A DNA stretch of 64,000 nt from Humibacter sp. RRB41 (GCF_022761015.1 NZ_JAKWJQ010000002.1:62001-126000), one strand, 5' to 3'. Positions 36,624-46,123 are shown, counted from the stretch's first letter. The notes: generated by a model not told the origin, from the letters alone. Numbers and translations: made by a program.

Positions 36624-38312
36624 TCAGGCGCGCGTTCCGCGCATCTCCATCGCGATCTGCGAGGCATCCAGATTGGCGAGCAGGCTCTCGAGCACGTCGG
36701 CGTCGAAGATGCCGTTGTCGCGGGCGTCGAGCAGCTCGGCACGTTGTGCCTCGAGCACCGCGAGCCGGTACTTCCGCTGCTCCTGGAAGCTCTCGAGCGT
36801 CGGCTCACCATCCGGACGGGATGGTTCGGGGATCGCCTGTGCGCTTTTCCGCATCAGCTCCATGATCTTGGTGCGTTCCGTCTCGCTCTCCTTGTCCAGA
36901 GCGTTCTGATCCACCTTCGGTGAGATCATGCGCACCAGGGGGCCGATGGTGCCGCCTTGCACCAGGAGCGAGAAGGCGGCGACCGCGAAGGCGACGAGAA
37001 CCAGTACCGATCGCTGCGGTGTCTCGGAAGGCAGAGTCTGCACTGCGGCGACGGTGACGGCCCCTCGCATACCGGCCCACACGACGGTCAGGCCCTCCCG
37101 CCAGCCGAGTCTTTCGCGGCGGAAGTAGTCGATGTCGGCGAGCATCTTCGTGACCCGTCGGGCGAAACGATCGAGGTCGCGGATCGTGGCCGTGCGCCCT
37201 CCGATCGGGGTCGAGCGCCCGCGGGAGTTCATGCTCTCGATGGCCTGCTGCTGACCGACCGGCGTGGTCATCTGCTCCTGCAGATCTTGCAGACGCGGTT
37301 TCATCTTGGAGGTACGTCGAATCCGTCGGCTGAGGAGGGCGAGCAGAGGAGCGACGAAAGCGGCTCTGATCACGATCGTCAGCACCAGAGCAACGACGGC
37401 GATGATCACCGCCGTGCCGACCCCCGCGTGGTCCTTCTCGACCTGCTCCACGATCGCCTTCAGCTGCAGCCCCATCGTCAGGAACACCGCGCCCTCGAGC
37501 ACGAGTTCGACCGTGTGCCAGTTCTGCGTGTCCGACAGCCGGTTCTGCGGAGAGAGCATGCGGGGCGCGCGGATGCCGGTGATGATTCCCGCGACCACGG
37601 CCGCCACGAGTCCCGATGCTCCGAACAGCTCGGCGGGCACGGCGGCGACGAACGGCACCGTGAACGAGATGACGGTGTTGACGGTCGGATCGGTCACGCG
37701 CTTGCGCACCACCAGATTCAGCCATCCGACGAGCCAGCCGATGACGACGGCGACCACGACGGAGTAGGCGAACGACCCGATGGTGCCCCAGAACGAGAAC
37801 GTCGCGGCAGCCGCGATGATGGCGGTGCGCAGCAGCACCAGAGCCGTTGCGTCGTTCAGCAGACTCTCGCCGTCGAGGATCGCCACGACCCGTTTCGAAG
37901 TCGACGTCTTCTTGATGATCGAGGTTGCCACGGCATCCGTCGGGCTGATCACGGCGCCGAGGGCGACGCCCCAGGCGAACCCGAGCCCCGGAATGACGAG
38001 CATGAAGAACAGGCCGAGCAGCAGGGCGCTGCCGACGACGAGCACGACGGAGAGGCCGCTGATCGCGCCGAACTCGCGACGGAAGTTCATCGACGGCATC
38101 GAAACAGCTGACGAGTAGAGCAGTGGAGGCAGCACGCCCTCGAGAATCCACTCCGGTTCGATCTCGACGGCGGCGAAGACCGGCAGGAAGCTGGCGGCGA
38201 CGCCGATCACCACGAGCACGAGGGGCACGGCGATCCCGAGGCGAGGGCCGATCATCGTGGCGGCCCCGATGACGAGAAGTCCGACCACGATGATGACGAG
38301 CAGTTCAGTCAC
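36624..38312 (-). CDS. Na+/H+ antiporter, CPA1 family
   Basis: The 562-residue protein has 12 or so membrane helices and the CPA1 core motifs 'EGVLPPLLYSSAVSM', 'SPTDAVATSIIKKTS' and 'ILDGESLLNDATALVL' (the ND/D pair typical of Na+/H+ exchangers). A soluble C-terminal tail of about 150 residues follows. It exports Na+ or K+ for H+ and helps pH and salt balance. The start is GTG. It is separate from kdp. Confidence 0.9.
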   Translation of the reverse strand: MTELLVIIVVGLLVIGAATMIGPRLGIAVPLVLVVIGVAASFLPVFAAVEIEPEWILEGVLPPLLYSSAVSMPSMNFRREFGAISGLSVVLVVGSALLLGLFFMLVIPGLGFAWGVALGAVISPTDAVATSIIKKTSTSKRVVAILDGESLLNDATALVLLRTAIIAAAATFSFWGTIGSFAYSVVVAVVIGWLVGWLNLVVRKRVTDPTVNTVISFTVPFVAAVPAELFGASGLVAAVVAGIITGIRAPRMLSPQNRLSDTQNWHTVELVLEGAVFLTMGLQLKAIVEQVEKDHAGVGTAVIIAVVALVLTIVIRAAFVAPLLALLSRRIRRTSKMKPRLQDLQEQMTTPVGQQQAIESMNSRGRSTPIGGRTATIRDLDRFARRVTKMLADIDYFRRERLGWREGLTVVWAGMRGAVTVAAVQTLPSETPQRSVLVLVAFAVAAFSLLVQGGTIGPLVRMISPKVDQNALDKESETERTKIMELMRKSAQAIPEPSRPDGEPTLESFQEQRKYRLAVLEAQRAELLDARDNGIFDADVLESLLANLDASQIAMEMRGTRA

Positions 38313-38392
38313 GGGTCAAGACTGTCAGCACATCCGACGATTTCCGAGGTCATCCGCGGTAGCAGCACACGCGGGCTCGCGCTTTCGGACTG

Positions 38393-41300
38393 CTATGGCA
38401 GCCTCGCGATGAGGTTCAGCACACGCGTGGTCTGCGTTGCGCCGAAGTTGTCGTCGCTGATCAACGCGACAGTCGCAACGTGGCCGCTGCCGAACGAGGT
38501 CACCGCCATGCCTTCGAAGTTGTCGAGCAGCGGATTCGCTTGCGTCTCTTTCGCCGCTGCCCCGAGCGTCGGGCACTGAACGAGGTTCGCCACCAGGGTC
38601 TTGTTGAGCGCAAGAGATGCTTTGGCACCCGACAGGTTGCCGATCGAGCTCACGTCCGCCGCCTTGGTCAGCCCCTTCACTGCGTACAGCTCGACCGAGT
38701 TGCCCACCGTCGTGCTGAATGCCGCCTCCTCGACGAGGAGCGAACCGTTGTCGTATGCGGCGATCTCCGGAATGCGCATGCCAGGCTCCGTGCGGTACTC
38801 CACCTGCTTGGCGAGCGTCCATGTCCCGTGCCGGTTCTGGGAGTACACCAGCAGACGGTGCGCTGTCGCGTCGCCGTCGGCGGAGACGTCACCCGAGAGG
38901 GCACCCTCCATCGCTGCGACGATCGTCTTGCCGTCGGGGGTGATCGTCAGCCCCTCGAGCGTGGCGTTCGACGTCGCTTCACCTGCCGGCGTCGTGCCGG
39001 TCACCGCGAACCTGGCAGGAACATCGAGGGACGCCTTCTGCACGCCGTCGCGCCCGAAGATGCGGATCGACGGCTCGGTTTCACTGCTGACGACGAAGTC
39101 GCCGTTCGGCAGCACCGCGAGACCCTCGTTGTCGCTGTCCAGCCCGTCGTACGGTGTGCCGTCCGCACGCTTGAGCACCAGCGGATCATGGGTCACCTTC
39201 GGGTTCGTGGGGCTGGAGATGAACCAGATTCGGGCCGGGTCGTCACCGTGGTTGTCGACCGCGGAGACGTAGCCGTGCGATCTCGGGTCTTTCGCGAGCG
39301 ACGACAGCCCGCCGAGCTCGGTGCCGTTGTAGACCAGCTTGTCGAGGGCATCCGAGTAGCTCAGCGCTGCGGCGTCGGGTGCGCACGACCGCGAAGCGAG
39401 GCCGGGCGGGGACCACGGCTTGGCTCCGGCGGTGATCGCGACCTCCTGCGGGTCGTGGTCGCTGACCTGGTTCGCGAACTCGGAGTTGACGTGCACCACC
39501 CGGTACGTCGGCTTGCCGACACCCGAGGTGACCAGAATGTGGTCGAGCACCTCGGAGATGCCGTCGTAGTCGTAGGTGTACTGCTGGTTCTTCGGCAGCG
39601 TCGTGATCAGGTCGGTCAGAATCGGCTTGCCGGTCGCCGCCCCGGTGAGCGTCTTCAAGGCAGAGCTGAACTGGTAGTCGTTCAGGTCGCCCGCGACGAT
39701 CACCTTGGCCTTCTTGTCCACCTTCAGCAGCGATGCGACGAAGTCGTGCACCTCTGTCGCCTGCTGGGCTCGCTGCACCGTCGAGGACTGCTCCGGGTAC
39801 TGATAGCGCCCGTCGGCGTTCTGGTCGCCGAGCTTCGAGTCGAAGTGATTGCCGATCACGAAGACGTCCTGACCGCGGAAGTCGAATTCACCCACCAGCG
39901 GCTTGCGGCTGGACTCCCAGGCGTCGCTGGTCGGATCGATGCGGCCGGGGGAGAGGGTGAGCTGCGGCGCACCGTGGGACTTCACGACGGCGGTCGCGGT
40001 GGTCGAGCGGTCGACACTCGAGCCGCCCCGGTCGACGAAGGAGACCCGGGTCGGGTCGAACAGGAATGCAACGCGGATGTTGCCGCCCGGCTGCCCGCCG
40101 TCGAGGTCGTTCACCGGGTCGATCTGACGCCAGTCGTACACGGGCCCGCCCGCGGCGTGGATCGCCGCAGTGAGCTTCGTGAGCGTCTGGTCGGCAGCGA
40201 CAGTTCCGGAGTCGGTTGCGCCGTCGTTGTCCTGAACCTCCTCGAGCGCCACGACGTCGGGCGATGCCAGGTTGGTCACCACGCCCTGCGCAAGCCGTGA
40301 GTACTTGTCGGCGGAGTCGGTCGGCGCCAGGTTCTCGACATTGTAGGTCGCTACCGAGAGTTGGTCGTCCTTGGCTTTCTTCGCCACGACGGGCGCGAGG
40401 CCGCCCGGTTGCACCTGGCCGAGCTTCGTCGCCGCGATCAGGTATCCGCCGTACTGCGAGTAGTCGATCGGCCCGACCGTGGAACCGCTGAACACGTCGC
40501 CGACACTCACGCCGGGGTTGGACCCGTCCGCCGGTACGACCTCGAGCCGGCCTGACGGCGTCTGGTTCTCACCGGTCAGCAGGGTTCCGCCTCGATAGCT
40601 GACGTTCTGGTTCGGTTTCGTGGTGATGTACTGCTCGCCGTACGCGTCGCTCGGGCCGACGACACGGGCGTCGTCCACCTCGACGAGCATCCCCTCGACC
40701 GACTCGTAGTAGTCGAGTGCCGAGCGCTTCGGAGAGATCGGCGTGTTCTCGATGTCGGCGCCGCCGAGGTCGGGTGCATAGGCATCCGGAACCGTGGTCG
40801 GCGTGATCACGATCGGCGCGGGAAGCGCGTTGCCGTGGGACACGATGTACACGCTCGGCGAACCGATCTCGGTCACCGAAAGGTTGGAAGTCTGCGAAAC
40901 GGTGTCGCCGCTGGCCAGCGGGTAGTAGTCCTTCACGCCTCCGCTGACCAGCACGGAGTCGCCCGCCTTCACGGTCGGTGCGCTGGAGGTGTAGACGAAG
41001 ACGCCCTCGCTCGTCGCCGAGTTCGTGTCGGCGTCGGGATCCTGCATCCAGAACCCGCGGCTGCTGCCCGTCGCCCGAACGCCCGTGACGATTCCGGGAA
41101 CGTTCGTGACGGTCTGGCCATCGAGGGGCGAGACGAAGCTCGTGCCCTGGATGTCGTGGATGCGCGTGCTGCCGGCGGTCGGCGGAGTCGGGTCTGTTCC
41201 GCCGCCCTGGTCGGCGGTCGCAGCACCAGGAGTCGGTGCTGCCGCTGCGAAGTCTTCGGCGTTGTCGTCCGTGTCGGCGGCATCCGTGCGCTGCACCGAC

Positions 41301-41842
41301 TGCGTGTTCGACGCCCCGGTCGCAGGGGATCCCTCGGAGAGCGCAGCCGCTCCGAAGCCGACGAGGTCGACGGATGCGCTCTCGCACGTCGCCGCATCGG
41401 TGCAGGTGAGCGCCGATGCAGAGGAGGCCAGTGCAACGGTGCCGTCGGTGGCCGACATCGCGATCGAGCCGGTGGCATCCGACTGCGGCAACGGCGTCGT
41501 GCCGCCCGAGCCCTTGGCCTCGGCGACCACGTAGAACCCGCCGGGCGCGATGCTGCCTGCCAGGGGCGTGACCTGCCACGTTCCCGTTGCGGCCTTCGCG
41601 TGGTACTGCACCGACCATCCGGTGAGGTCGACGGCCGCTGAGCCCAGGTTGGTGAGCTCGACGAAGTCGTTCGTGTATGTCGATCCCGAGTTGCCGCCGC
41701 CTCCGTACACCTCGTTCACCACGATCGAACCCGACGGCGCAGCCTGCGCTGCCGTCGTGACCGCCAATGATCCCGAGATGACTCCGAGCACGGCGACCGC
41801 GACCGCGGCACCCCTCGAAACCCGTCTGATCTGTGTGCGCAT
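38393..41842 (-). CDS. Secreted nuclease with LTD domain fused to a phytase-like domain
   Basis: The 1149-residue exported protein has a signal peptide (cleaved near AQAAP, about 35), a lamin-tail (LTD) domain ('VVNEVYGGGGNSGSTYTNDF'), an OB-type region, an endonuclease/exonuclease/phosphatase domain ('SVATYNVENLAP', 'VVALEEVQD', 'ILVTSGVG', 'SDHDPQEVAI'), and a C-terminal phytase-like beta-propeller ('DNEGLAVLPNGDFVVSSETEPSI'). ExeM/NucH-type nucleases end before that last domain. Joint release of phosphate from DNA and organic phosphates would fit, and a PHO-type direct repeat lies upstream. No anchor is visible. Confidence 0.85.
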   Translation of the reverse strand: MRTQIRRVSRGAAVAVAVLGVISGSLAVTTAAQAAPSGSIVVNEVYGGGGNSGSTYTNDFVELTNLGSAAVDLTGWSVQYHAKAATGTWQVTPLAGSIAPGGFYVVAEAKGSGGTTPLPQSDATGSIAMSATDGTVALASSASALTCTDAATCESASVDLVGFGAAALSEGSPATGASNTQSVQRTDAADTDDNAEDFAAAAPTPGAATADQGGGTDPTPPTAGSTRIHDIQGTSFVSPLDGQTVTNVPGIVTGVRATGSSRGFWMQDPDADTNSATSEGVFVYTSSAPTVKAGDSVLVSGGVKDYYPLASGDTVSQTSNLSVTEIGSPSVYIVSHGNALPAPIVITPTTVPDAYAPDLGGADIENTPISPKRSALDYYESVEGMLVEVDDARVVGPSDAYGEQYITTKPNQNVSYRGGTLLTGENQTPSGRLEVVPADGSNPGVSVGDVFSGSTVGPIDYSQYGGYLIAATKLGQVQPGGLAPVVAKKAKDDQLSVATYNVENLAPTDSADKYSRLAQGVVTNLASPDVVALEEVQDNDGATDSGTVAADQTLTKLTAAIHAAGGPVYDWRQIDPVNDLDGGQPGGNIRVAFLFDPTRVSFVDRGGSSVDRSTTATAVVKSHGAPQLTLSPGRIDPTSDAWESSRKPLVGEFDFRGQDVFVIGNHFDSKLGDQNADGRYQYPEQSSTVQRAQQATEVHDFVASLLKVDKKAKVIVAGDLNDYQFSSALKTLTGAATGKPILTDLITTLPKNQQYTYDYDGISEVLDHILVTSGVGKPTYRVVHVNSEFANQVSDHDPQEVAITAGAKPWSPPGLASRSCAPDAAALSYSDALDKLVYNGTELGGLSSLAKDPRSHGYVSAVDNHGDDPARIWFISSPTNPKVTHDPLVLKRADGTPYDGLDSDNEGLAVLPNGDFVVSSETEPSIRIFGRDGVQKASLDVPARFAVTGTTPAGEATSNATLEGLTITPDGKTIVAAMEGALSGDVSADGDATAHRLLVYSQNRHGTWTLAKQVEYRTEPGMRIPEIAAYDNGSLLVEEAAFSTTVGNSVELYAVKGLTKAADVSSIGNLSGAKASLALNKTLVANLVQCPTLGAAAKETQANPLLDNFEGMAVTSFGSGHVATVALISDDNFGATQTTRVLNLIARLP

Positions 41843-41864
41843 GCCCGTGTTCCCCTTCGACGCG

Positions 41865-41901
41865 TGTCACCCAATCAGGTGACAGTGAACCCTGGGTGAC
41901 G
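41865..41901 (-). promoter_or_regulatory. PHO-box-like direct repeat and inverted repeat upstream of the nuclease gene
   Basis: Read on the minus strand, 41901-41880 gives CGTCACCCAGG then GTTCACTGTCA, two 11-nt units matching the PhoP consensus G(G/T)TCAYYYR(G/C)G at 10 and 8 of 11 positions. A perfect 7-bp inverted repeat, TGTCACC-CAATCA-GGTGACA (41865-41884), overlaps it. The elements lie 23-59 nt before the start codon at 41842. Confidence 0.45.
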
Positions 41902-42022
41902 GCTCGGCGAAACCTTTGCGTCGTTGTTCGCTCATTCGCGCACGCGGCGGGGCGCGCGCCTGGTCGGGCGTCACCTCCGTCTGCCGATACTGTGGGCGGA
42001 ACGTCGCCGACGAGGAGGACAG

Positions 42023-42427
42023 ATGAGTTCAACAGCCCGCCGCCCTGCCGGTGTGACCCTGATCGCCGTGCTCGCCTGGATTCAGGGCGCACTCGACATC
42101 GTCGCCGGCGTGGTGCTGCTCGTGCTTCAGAACGACCCCGCGGTCCTGGATGCCTGGTACGGCCGCACAGCGCTCCTCACCTCCGCCATCCTGTCGATCC
42201 TGTTCGGCGTGATCGTGGTGCTGATCGCCGGCGGCCTGCTCCGTGGCTCACGCGGCGCCCGTATCGTCGTCACGATCGTTCAGTTGCTCGGCATCGTGGG
42301 CGACGCGTTCGCGGCGTTCGCCTCGCCGAGCGAGTTCGCCTGGGCCGCGATCGCCGCGCTGCTCTCGCTGATCATCATCATCCTGCTGTGGACGGGCCGC
42401 GCGAACGACTTCTTCCACTCCCGCTGA
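42023..42427 (+). CDS. Small four-helix membrane protein, unknown function
   Basis: The 134-residue protein starts MSSTARRPAGVTLIAVLAWI and has four hydrophobic helices with 'LLTSAILSILFGVIVVLIAGGLLRGSR' in the middle, a plan common in actinobacterial DUF proteins. GAGGAGG precedes the ATG. It is transcribed away from the nuclease gene. No function known to me. Confidence 0.7.
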   Translation: MSSTARRPAGVTLIAVLAWIQGALDIVAGVVLLVLQNDPAVLDAWYGRTALLTSAILSILFGVIVVLIAGGLLRGSRGARIVVTIVQLLGIVGDAFAAFASPSEFAWAAIAALLSLIIIILLWTGRANDFFHSR

Positions 42428-42466
42428 CCCTCGCTCCCTCGCTCAGGAGCCGTCGAACGGCTCTGC

Positions 42467-42498
42467 TTGACCTTGACCCACGGGTCAACGTTTACCGT
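42467..42498 (+). promoter_or_regulatory. MerR-type promoter with operator in a long spacer
   Basis: TTGACC (42467-42472) and TACCGT (42493-42498) are separated by 20 nt, the over-long spacing typical of MerR-activated promoters. The perfect palindrome TTGACCC-AC-GGGTCAA (42473-42488) fills the spacer. This lies 40 nt before the MerR gene it should control. Confidence 0.75.
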
Positions 42499-42537
42499 GG
42501 TGATCGGCGGCGATGATCCGCCAGAGGGAGGTTGGTC

Positions 42538-42945
42538 ATGAGGATCGGCGAGGTGGCAGAGCGCGCGGGAGTCACGGTCAAGACCGTGCGCCACTATGAA
42601 TCCCTTGGCTTGATCGAGTCGTCGAGGCTGAACAACGGATACCGCGACTACGACGACGAATCTCCTCGGCTGGTGGCTGAGGCGCACGCGCTCGGCCGCG
42701 CCGGGATCCCGCTGGAGCGCACCCGGCCGTTCCTCGACTGCCTGACGTCGGGGAGCGAGCATGCCGACGACTGTCCTGCGACCAGACCCGCGTACCGTGC
42801 GGCGATCGAGGATCTCAGCTCGCGCATCGACGAGTTGGAGCGCCGCCGAGCCGCCCTCGAGCAACTGCTGGAGTCGGCGGAGGCCCGCGGAGATGCCTGT
42901 TGCGAATTCGCCGGAGCGGTGGCCATGGCGGGAGGCGCACGATGA
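42538..42945 (+). CDS. MerR-family regulator coupled to thioredoxin
   Basis: The 135-residue protein has the MerR winged helix at the N-terminus ('RIGEVAERAGVTVKTVRHYESLGLIE') and a coiled-coil dimerisation helix (about 85-115). Cysteines at 68, 79, 121 and 122 could form a metal or thiol sensor; the C-terminal CC pair resembles metal-sensing MerR loops. GGGAGG precedes the ATG. The gene overlaps the thioredoxin gene (ATGA), so thiol or oxidative stress sensing is the likely theme, by inference. Confidence 0.85.
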   Translation: MRIGEVAERAGVTVKTVRHYESLGLIESSRLNNGYRDYDDESPRLVAEAHALGRAGIPLERTRPFLDCLTSGSEHADDCPATRPAYRAAIEDLSSRIDELERRRAALEQLLESAEARGDACCEFAGAVAMAGGAR

Positions 42946-43262
42946 TCGTCGCCGACGATGAGAACTTCGAGGCGATTCTCGATGCCGCGGATTCCCCGGT
43001 GCTGGTCTACTTCTGGGCGACCTGGTGCGGTCCGTGCCGGGTACTCGGTCCGACGTTGGAACAGCTCGAAGGCGACGTGGCCGGCGCTTTCACCGTGGTC
43101 AAGGTCAATGCCGACGACAGCCCGCGCATCGCGGCCGCCTTCACGGTGATGGCGGTTCCCACCATGAAGCTGGTCGTCGACGGCCACACGGTGCGCACCA
43201 TCGTTGGCTCCAAGCCGCGAGCGGCCCTGGAGACGGAGCTCGCGTCGGTGCTCGTCGCCTGA
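42942..43262 (+). CDS. trxA: Thioredoxin
   Basis: The 106-residue protein has the thioredoxin active site WCGPC (C29, C32), 'VLVYFWATWCGPCRVLGP' context, the cis-proline motif AVPTMKLVVDG and a C-terminal helix. It reduces protein disulfides in the cytoplasm with thioredoxin reductase. Coupled to the MerR gene by a 4-nt overlap, giving a regulator-effector pair. Confidence 0.92.
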   Translation: MIVADDENFEAILDAADSPVLVYFWATWCGPCRVLGPTLEQLEGDVAGAFTVVKVNADDSPRIAAAFTVMAVPTMKLVVDGHTVRTIVGSKPRAALETELASVLVA

Positions 43263-43287
43263 ATGGCCGACTCCTTCGCACGATTCG

Positions 43288-44394
43288 TCACCGCGGGCGC
43301 ACCGCGACCGGGCGGCCCTTGAAGCGCACGCGCACCGTGTCATCAGGAACAGGCCGCTCCTGCACGTCGTGCTGCACGGCCAGGACAGTGCCGTCCTTCA
43401 AGCGAACCGTCGTGCGGCGTAGCGAGCCGAGGAAGCTCGAGGCGACGATCACGGCATCCATGCCGTCGCCCGAGTCCGTGAAGGCCAGATCCTCGGGTCG
43501 CACATAGGCCGTCACCTCGCCGGACATCGCGTCGCCGAGCACCGGGATGCTGCTGCCCTGCACGATCACCTCGCCGCCGCCGGCAACACCGTCGAGCCGG
43601 TTGCTCAGCCCCACGAAGTCGGCGACGAACGGGCTTGCCGGCTGCAGATAGAGCTGCTCCGGCGTTCCGATCTGCTCGATCACGCCGGCGTTCATCACGG
43701 CGACCCGGTCGGCGACCGCGAGCGCCTCCTCCTGGTCGTGGGTGACGAACACCGTCGTGATGCCGAGGTCGCGCTGGATTCGCCCGATCTGCTCGCGCAG
43801 CTGCACGCGCACCTTCGCGTCGAGCGCGGACAGCGGCTCGTCCAAAAGCAGCACGCGCGGCCGGGTCACCAGTGCGCGGGCGAGCGCGACGCGCTGCTGC
43901 TGACCGCCGGAGAGCTCGTGAGCGTAGCGCTCGCCGTAGCCGTCGAGGCCGACCAGCTCGAGAGCCTCCGTCGCGCGTGCGACGCGCTTGCGGGCATCCA
44001 CCTTGCGCATGCGCAGCCCGAATTCGACGTTCTGCGTCGCCGTCAGGTGTGGGAACAGTGAGTACGACTGGAACACCATGCCGATGTCCCGCCGGTTCGC
44101 CGGTACCCTCGCGACGTCGTTGCCGTCGATCAGGATGCTTCCGGCGTCGATGCCGTCGAGCCCCGACAGCGCGCGCAGCATGGTCGTCTTGCCGCAGCCG
44201 GACGGACCGAGCAGGGCGACGAACTCGCCGGGGTGGATGTCGAGGCTCACGCCCTGCAGTGCGCGGTGCGCCCCGTAGTTCTTCACGAGCCCGATCAGCT
44301 CGACGGCGGTGCCCTTGATGGTGAGCGGGCCGGTCACGTCGGAGGAACCGGCGGATGCTGTCGCTTCGGATGCGGTGTGTGTGACGACGGTCAT
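43288..44394 (-). CDS. ABC transporter ATP-binding protein of the 2-aminoethylphosphonate-type importer
   Basis: The 368-residue ATPase has Walker A GPSGCGKTT at 63-71, LSGGQQQR, DEPLSALD and the H-loop VTHDQEEA, with a TOBE-like C-terminal domain ('VTAYVRPEDLAF'). It is a CysA/PotA/FbpC-type importer subunit. The start ATG at 44394 overlaps the permease stop by 4 nt. The whole cluster (binding protein, two permeases, ATPase, FAD oxidoreductase, HAD hydrolase, GntR) points to 2-aminoethylphosphonate. A spermidine or iron importer is the alternative. Confidence 0.85.
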   Translation of the reverse strand: MTVVTHTASEATASAGSSDVTGPLTIKGTAVELIGLVKNYGAHRALQGVSLDIHPGEFVALLGPSGCGKTTMLRALSGLDGIDAGSILIDGNDVARVPANRRDIGMVFQSYSLFPHLTATQNVEFGLRMRKVDARKRVARATEALELVGLDGYGERYAHELSGGQQQRVALARALVTRPRVLLLDEPLSALDAKVRVQLREQIGRIQRDLGITTVFVTHDQEEALAVADRVAVMNAGVIEQIGTPEQLYLQPASPFVADFVGLSNRLDGVAGGGEVIVQGSSIPVLGDAMSGEVTAYVRPEDLAFTDSGDGMDAVIVASSFLGSLRRTTVRLKDGTVLAVQHDVQERPVPDDTVRVRFKGRPVAVRPR

Positions 44395-45212
44395 CGTGCT
44401 GTCCTCTTCGTACGGGTGAAGGAGCCGACCCTTCCGATCACGAGCAGCAGCACGAACGCGAACACCAGGGCGAACACGGCGAAGATCGCCGCGACGTAGG
44501 GGTCGGTCTGCTGCAACAGGAACAGGGCGGTTTGGAAAGTGGTCTGATTCAGGAACGACGCGATCGTGAACTCGCCGAGCACGACAGCGATGGTGAGAAA
44601 GCAGGCGGAGAGGATGCCTCGCCGCAGGCCAGGCAGGATCACCCGGCCGAGAACGGAGAACCATCCCGCGCCGAGCGACCTTGCGGCCTCGCTCAGCACG
44701 ACGAGATCGAAGGCGGCGATGTTCGCCTGGATCGGCCGGTACGCATAGGGCAGAACGATGATGCCGATCGCGAAGGCGAGCGTCCAGGCGACGCTGCCGA
44801 ACAGGCCGGCGACCACCTGATACACCGGCACGAAACCGACGACCAGCACGACTGTCGGCACGGTGATCGGCAGCAGGCAGACGAACTCGATCATCCTGCG
44901 CACCCGCGGGTAGCGCAGCTCGACGAGCACCATCGTCGGCAGCAGGATCAGCAGGACGATCGCGACGGTGATCGCGCAGAGCACGAGCGAGTTGCCGATC
45001 CCCTGAAAGAGCTGGTCGTACGTCAACTCCTGATTCGGGTCGAAGATCGCCGCATAGTGGGCGAACGTGAACTCACCGGGGCTCCCCGAGACGCGGAACG
45101 TGAAGAGCAGCATCGCCCCGACGGGCAGGATGAACAGCACGGCGGCGATCGCCAGGATGATCCTGCTGGTCGCCTTGCCCGGAACGGCGCCCACGCGGCC
45201 TACCGCGCTCAT
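44391..45212 (-). CDS. ABC transporter permease (second membrane subunit)
   Basis: The 273-residue protein has six membrane helices and the EAA loop 'SEAARSLGAGWFSVLGRVILPGLRRG' that docks on the ATPase. It resembles PhnV/PotC-type permeases. The ATG at 45212 overlaps the upstream permease stop, and the gene's end overlaps the ATPase start, so all three are coupled. Confidence 0.85.
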   Translation of the reverse strand: MSAVGRVGAVPGKATSRIILAIAAVLFILPVGAMLLFTFRVSGSPGEFTFAHYAAIFDPNQELTYDQLFQGIGNSLVLCAITVAIVLLILLPTMVLVELRYPRVRRMIEFVCLLPITVPTVVLVVGFVPVYQVVAGLFGSVAWTLAFAIGIIVLPYAYRPIQANIAAFDLVVLSEAARSLGAGWFSVLGRVILPGLRRGILSACFLTIAVVLGEFTIASFLNQTTFQTALFLLQQTDPYVAAIFAVFALVFAFVLLLVIGRVGSFTRTKRTAR

Positions 45213-46123
45213 CGCTGCCACCTCCTGGCACGACGCTGCAGTGCAGAGTACGCGGTCATCACGATGACCATCACGACGATCATGCCGAGTGCCAGCACGC
45301 CGGCGGTGTTCGAGACCCCCACGATCGTCTCGCTGGTCAGCTGCTGCTTGATCGCCAGCGGAACGATGCCGCCCTGGTCGATCAGCGCCGCCGCCGTCGC
45401 GAACGACGAGAACGCGTTCGCGAACAACAGGATCGTCGACCCCCAGAACGCCGGGGAGAGGATCGGAAACGCCACCCGCCACCAGTATGTCATGCGTGAC
45501 GCACCGAGCGTGGCTGCGGCTTCACCCCATTGTTGCTTCAGACCCTCCAGTGCCGGCATGAACGTGATCACCATGAGCGGGATCGAGAAGTACAGGTACG
45601 GGAACACCAGGCCGCTGACCTGATACAGCAGCGGCCCGTTCGATGCGTTCAGGTCGAACCCCAGCGTCTGCTTGAGAAAGACGGTGACGACGCCCTGGAT
45701 GCCGATGAGCGCAATGAACGCGAACGCCAGCATGATGCCGCCGAACTGGGCGAGCACGCTGGATGCCGAGTCCACGACGGTGCGCAGCGCGCCGGCCGGA
45801 TTGGCGGCGAGCAGTGCGAAACAGATCACAGCGCCGATGACGGCGCCCAGGACGGCGACGACGGCCGAGACCCAGAACGAGCTCACGAAGTCGCCGACAA
45901 TGGTCGGGTTCGCAAACGCGGCGAGATTCGCGATCGTGAAGGTTCCGGCATCCGTGAAGAATCCGCTCGCCACGGCGTAGACCGTGGGAATGGCCAGGAA
46001 CAGCAAGACGTAGAGCGCGAACGGCGTGAAGCCCAGCCAGCCGGCCCACCGGCGTCGGAACCTGGTGGTCCCGACGCCGGCGGCGGCAGCCGCCGTCGCG
46101 ATTTCAGACGATGCGGCAGTCAT
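45209..46123 (-). CDS. ABC transporter permease (first membrane subunit)
   Basis: The 304-residue protein has six membrane helices and an EAA loop 'GEAAATLGASRMTYWWRVAFPILSPAFWGS'. It resembles PhnU/PotB-type permeases. It follows the binding-protein gene after 33 nt and overlaps the next permease gene by 4 nt. Confidence 0.85.
   Translation of the reverse strand: MTAASSEIATAAAAAGVGTTRFRRRWAGWLGFTPFALYVLLFLAIPTVYAVASGFFTDAGTFTIANLAAFANPTIVGDFVSSFWVSAVVAVLGAVIGAVICFALLAANPAGALRTVVDSASSVLAQFGGIMLAFAFIALIGIQGVVTVFLKQTLGFDLNASNGPLLYQVSGLVFPYLYFSIPLMVITFMPALEGLKQQWGEAAATLGASRMTYWWRVAFPILSPAFWGSTILLFANAFSSFATAAALIDQGGIVPLAIKQQLTSETIVGVSNTAGVLALGMIVVMVIVMTAYSALQRRARRWQR

Noticed and set aside
38480-40300. 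Plus-strand open frame of about 600 codons inside the nuclease gene
   Set aside because: It is antisense to a protein with a signal peptide and clear domains.
43738-44061. Plus-strand frame opposite the ABC ATPase
   Set aside because: No domain and antisense to Walker A, signature and D-loop motifs of the ATPase.
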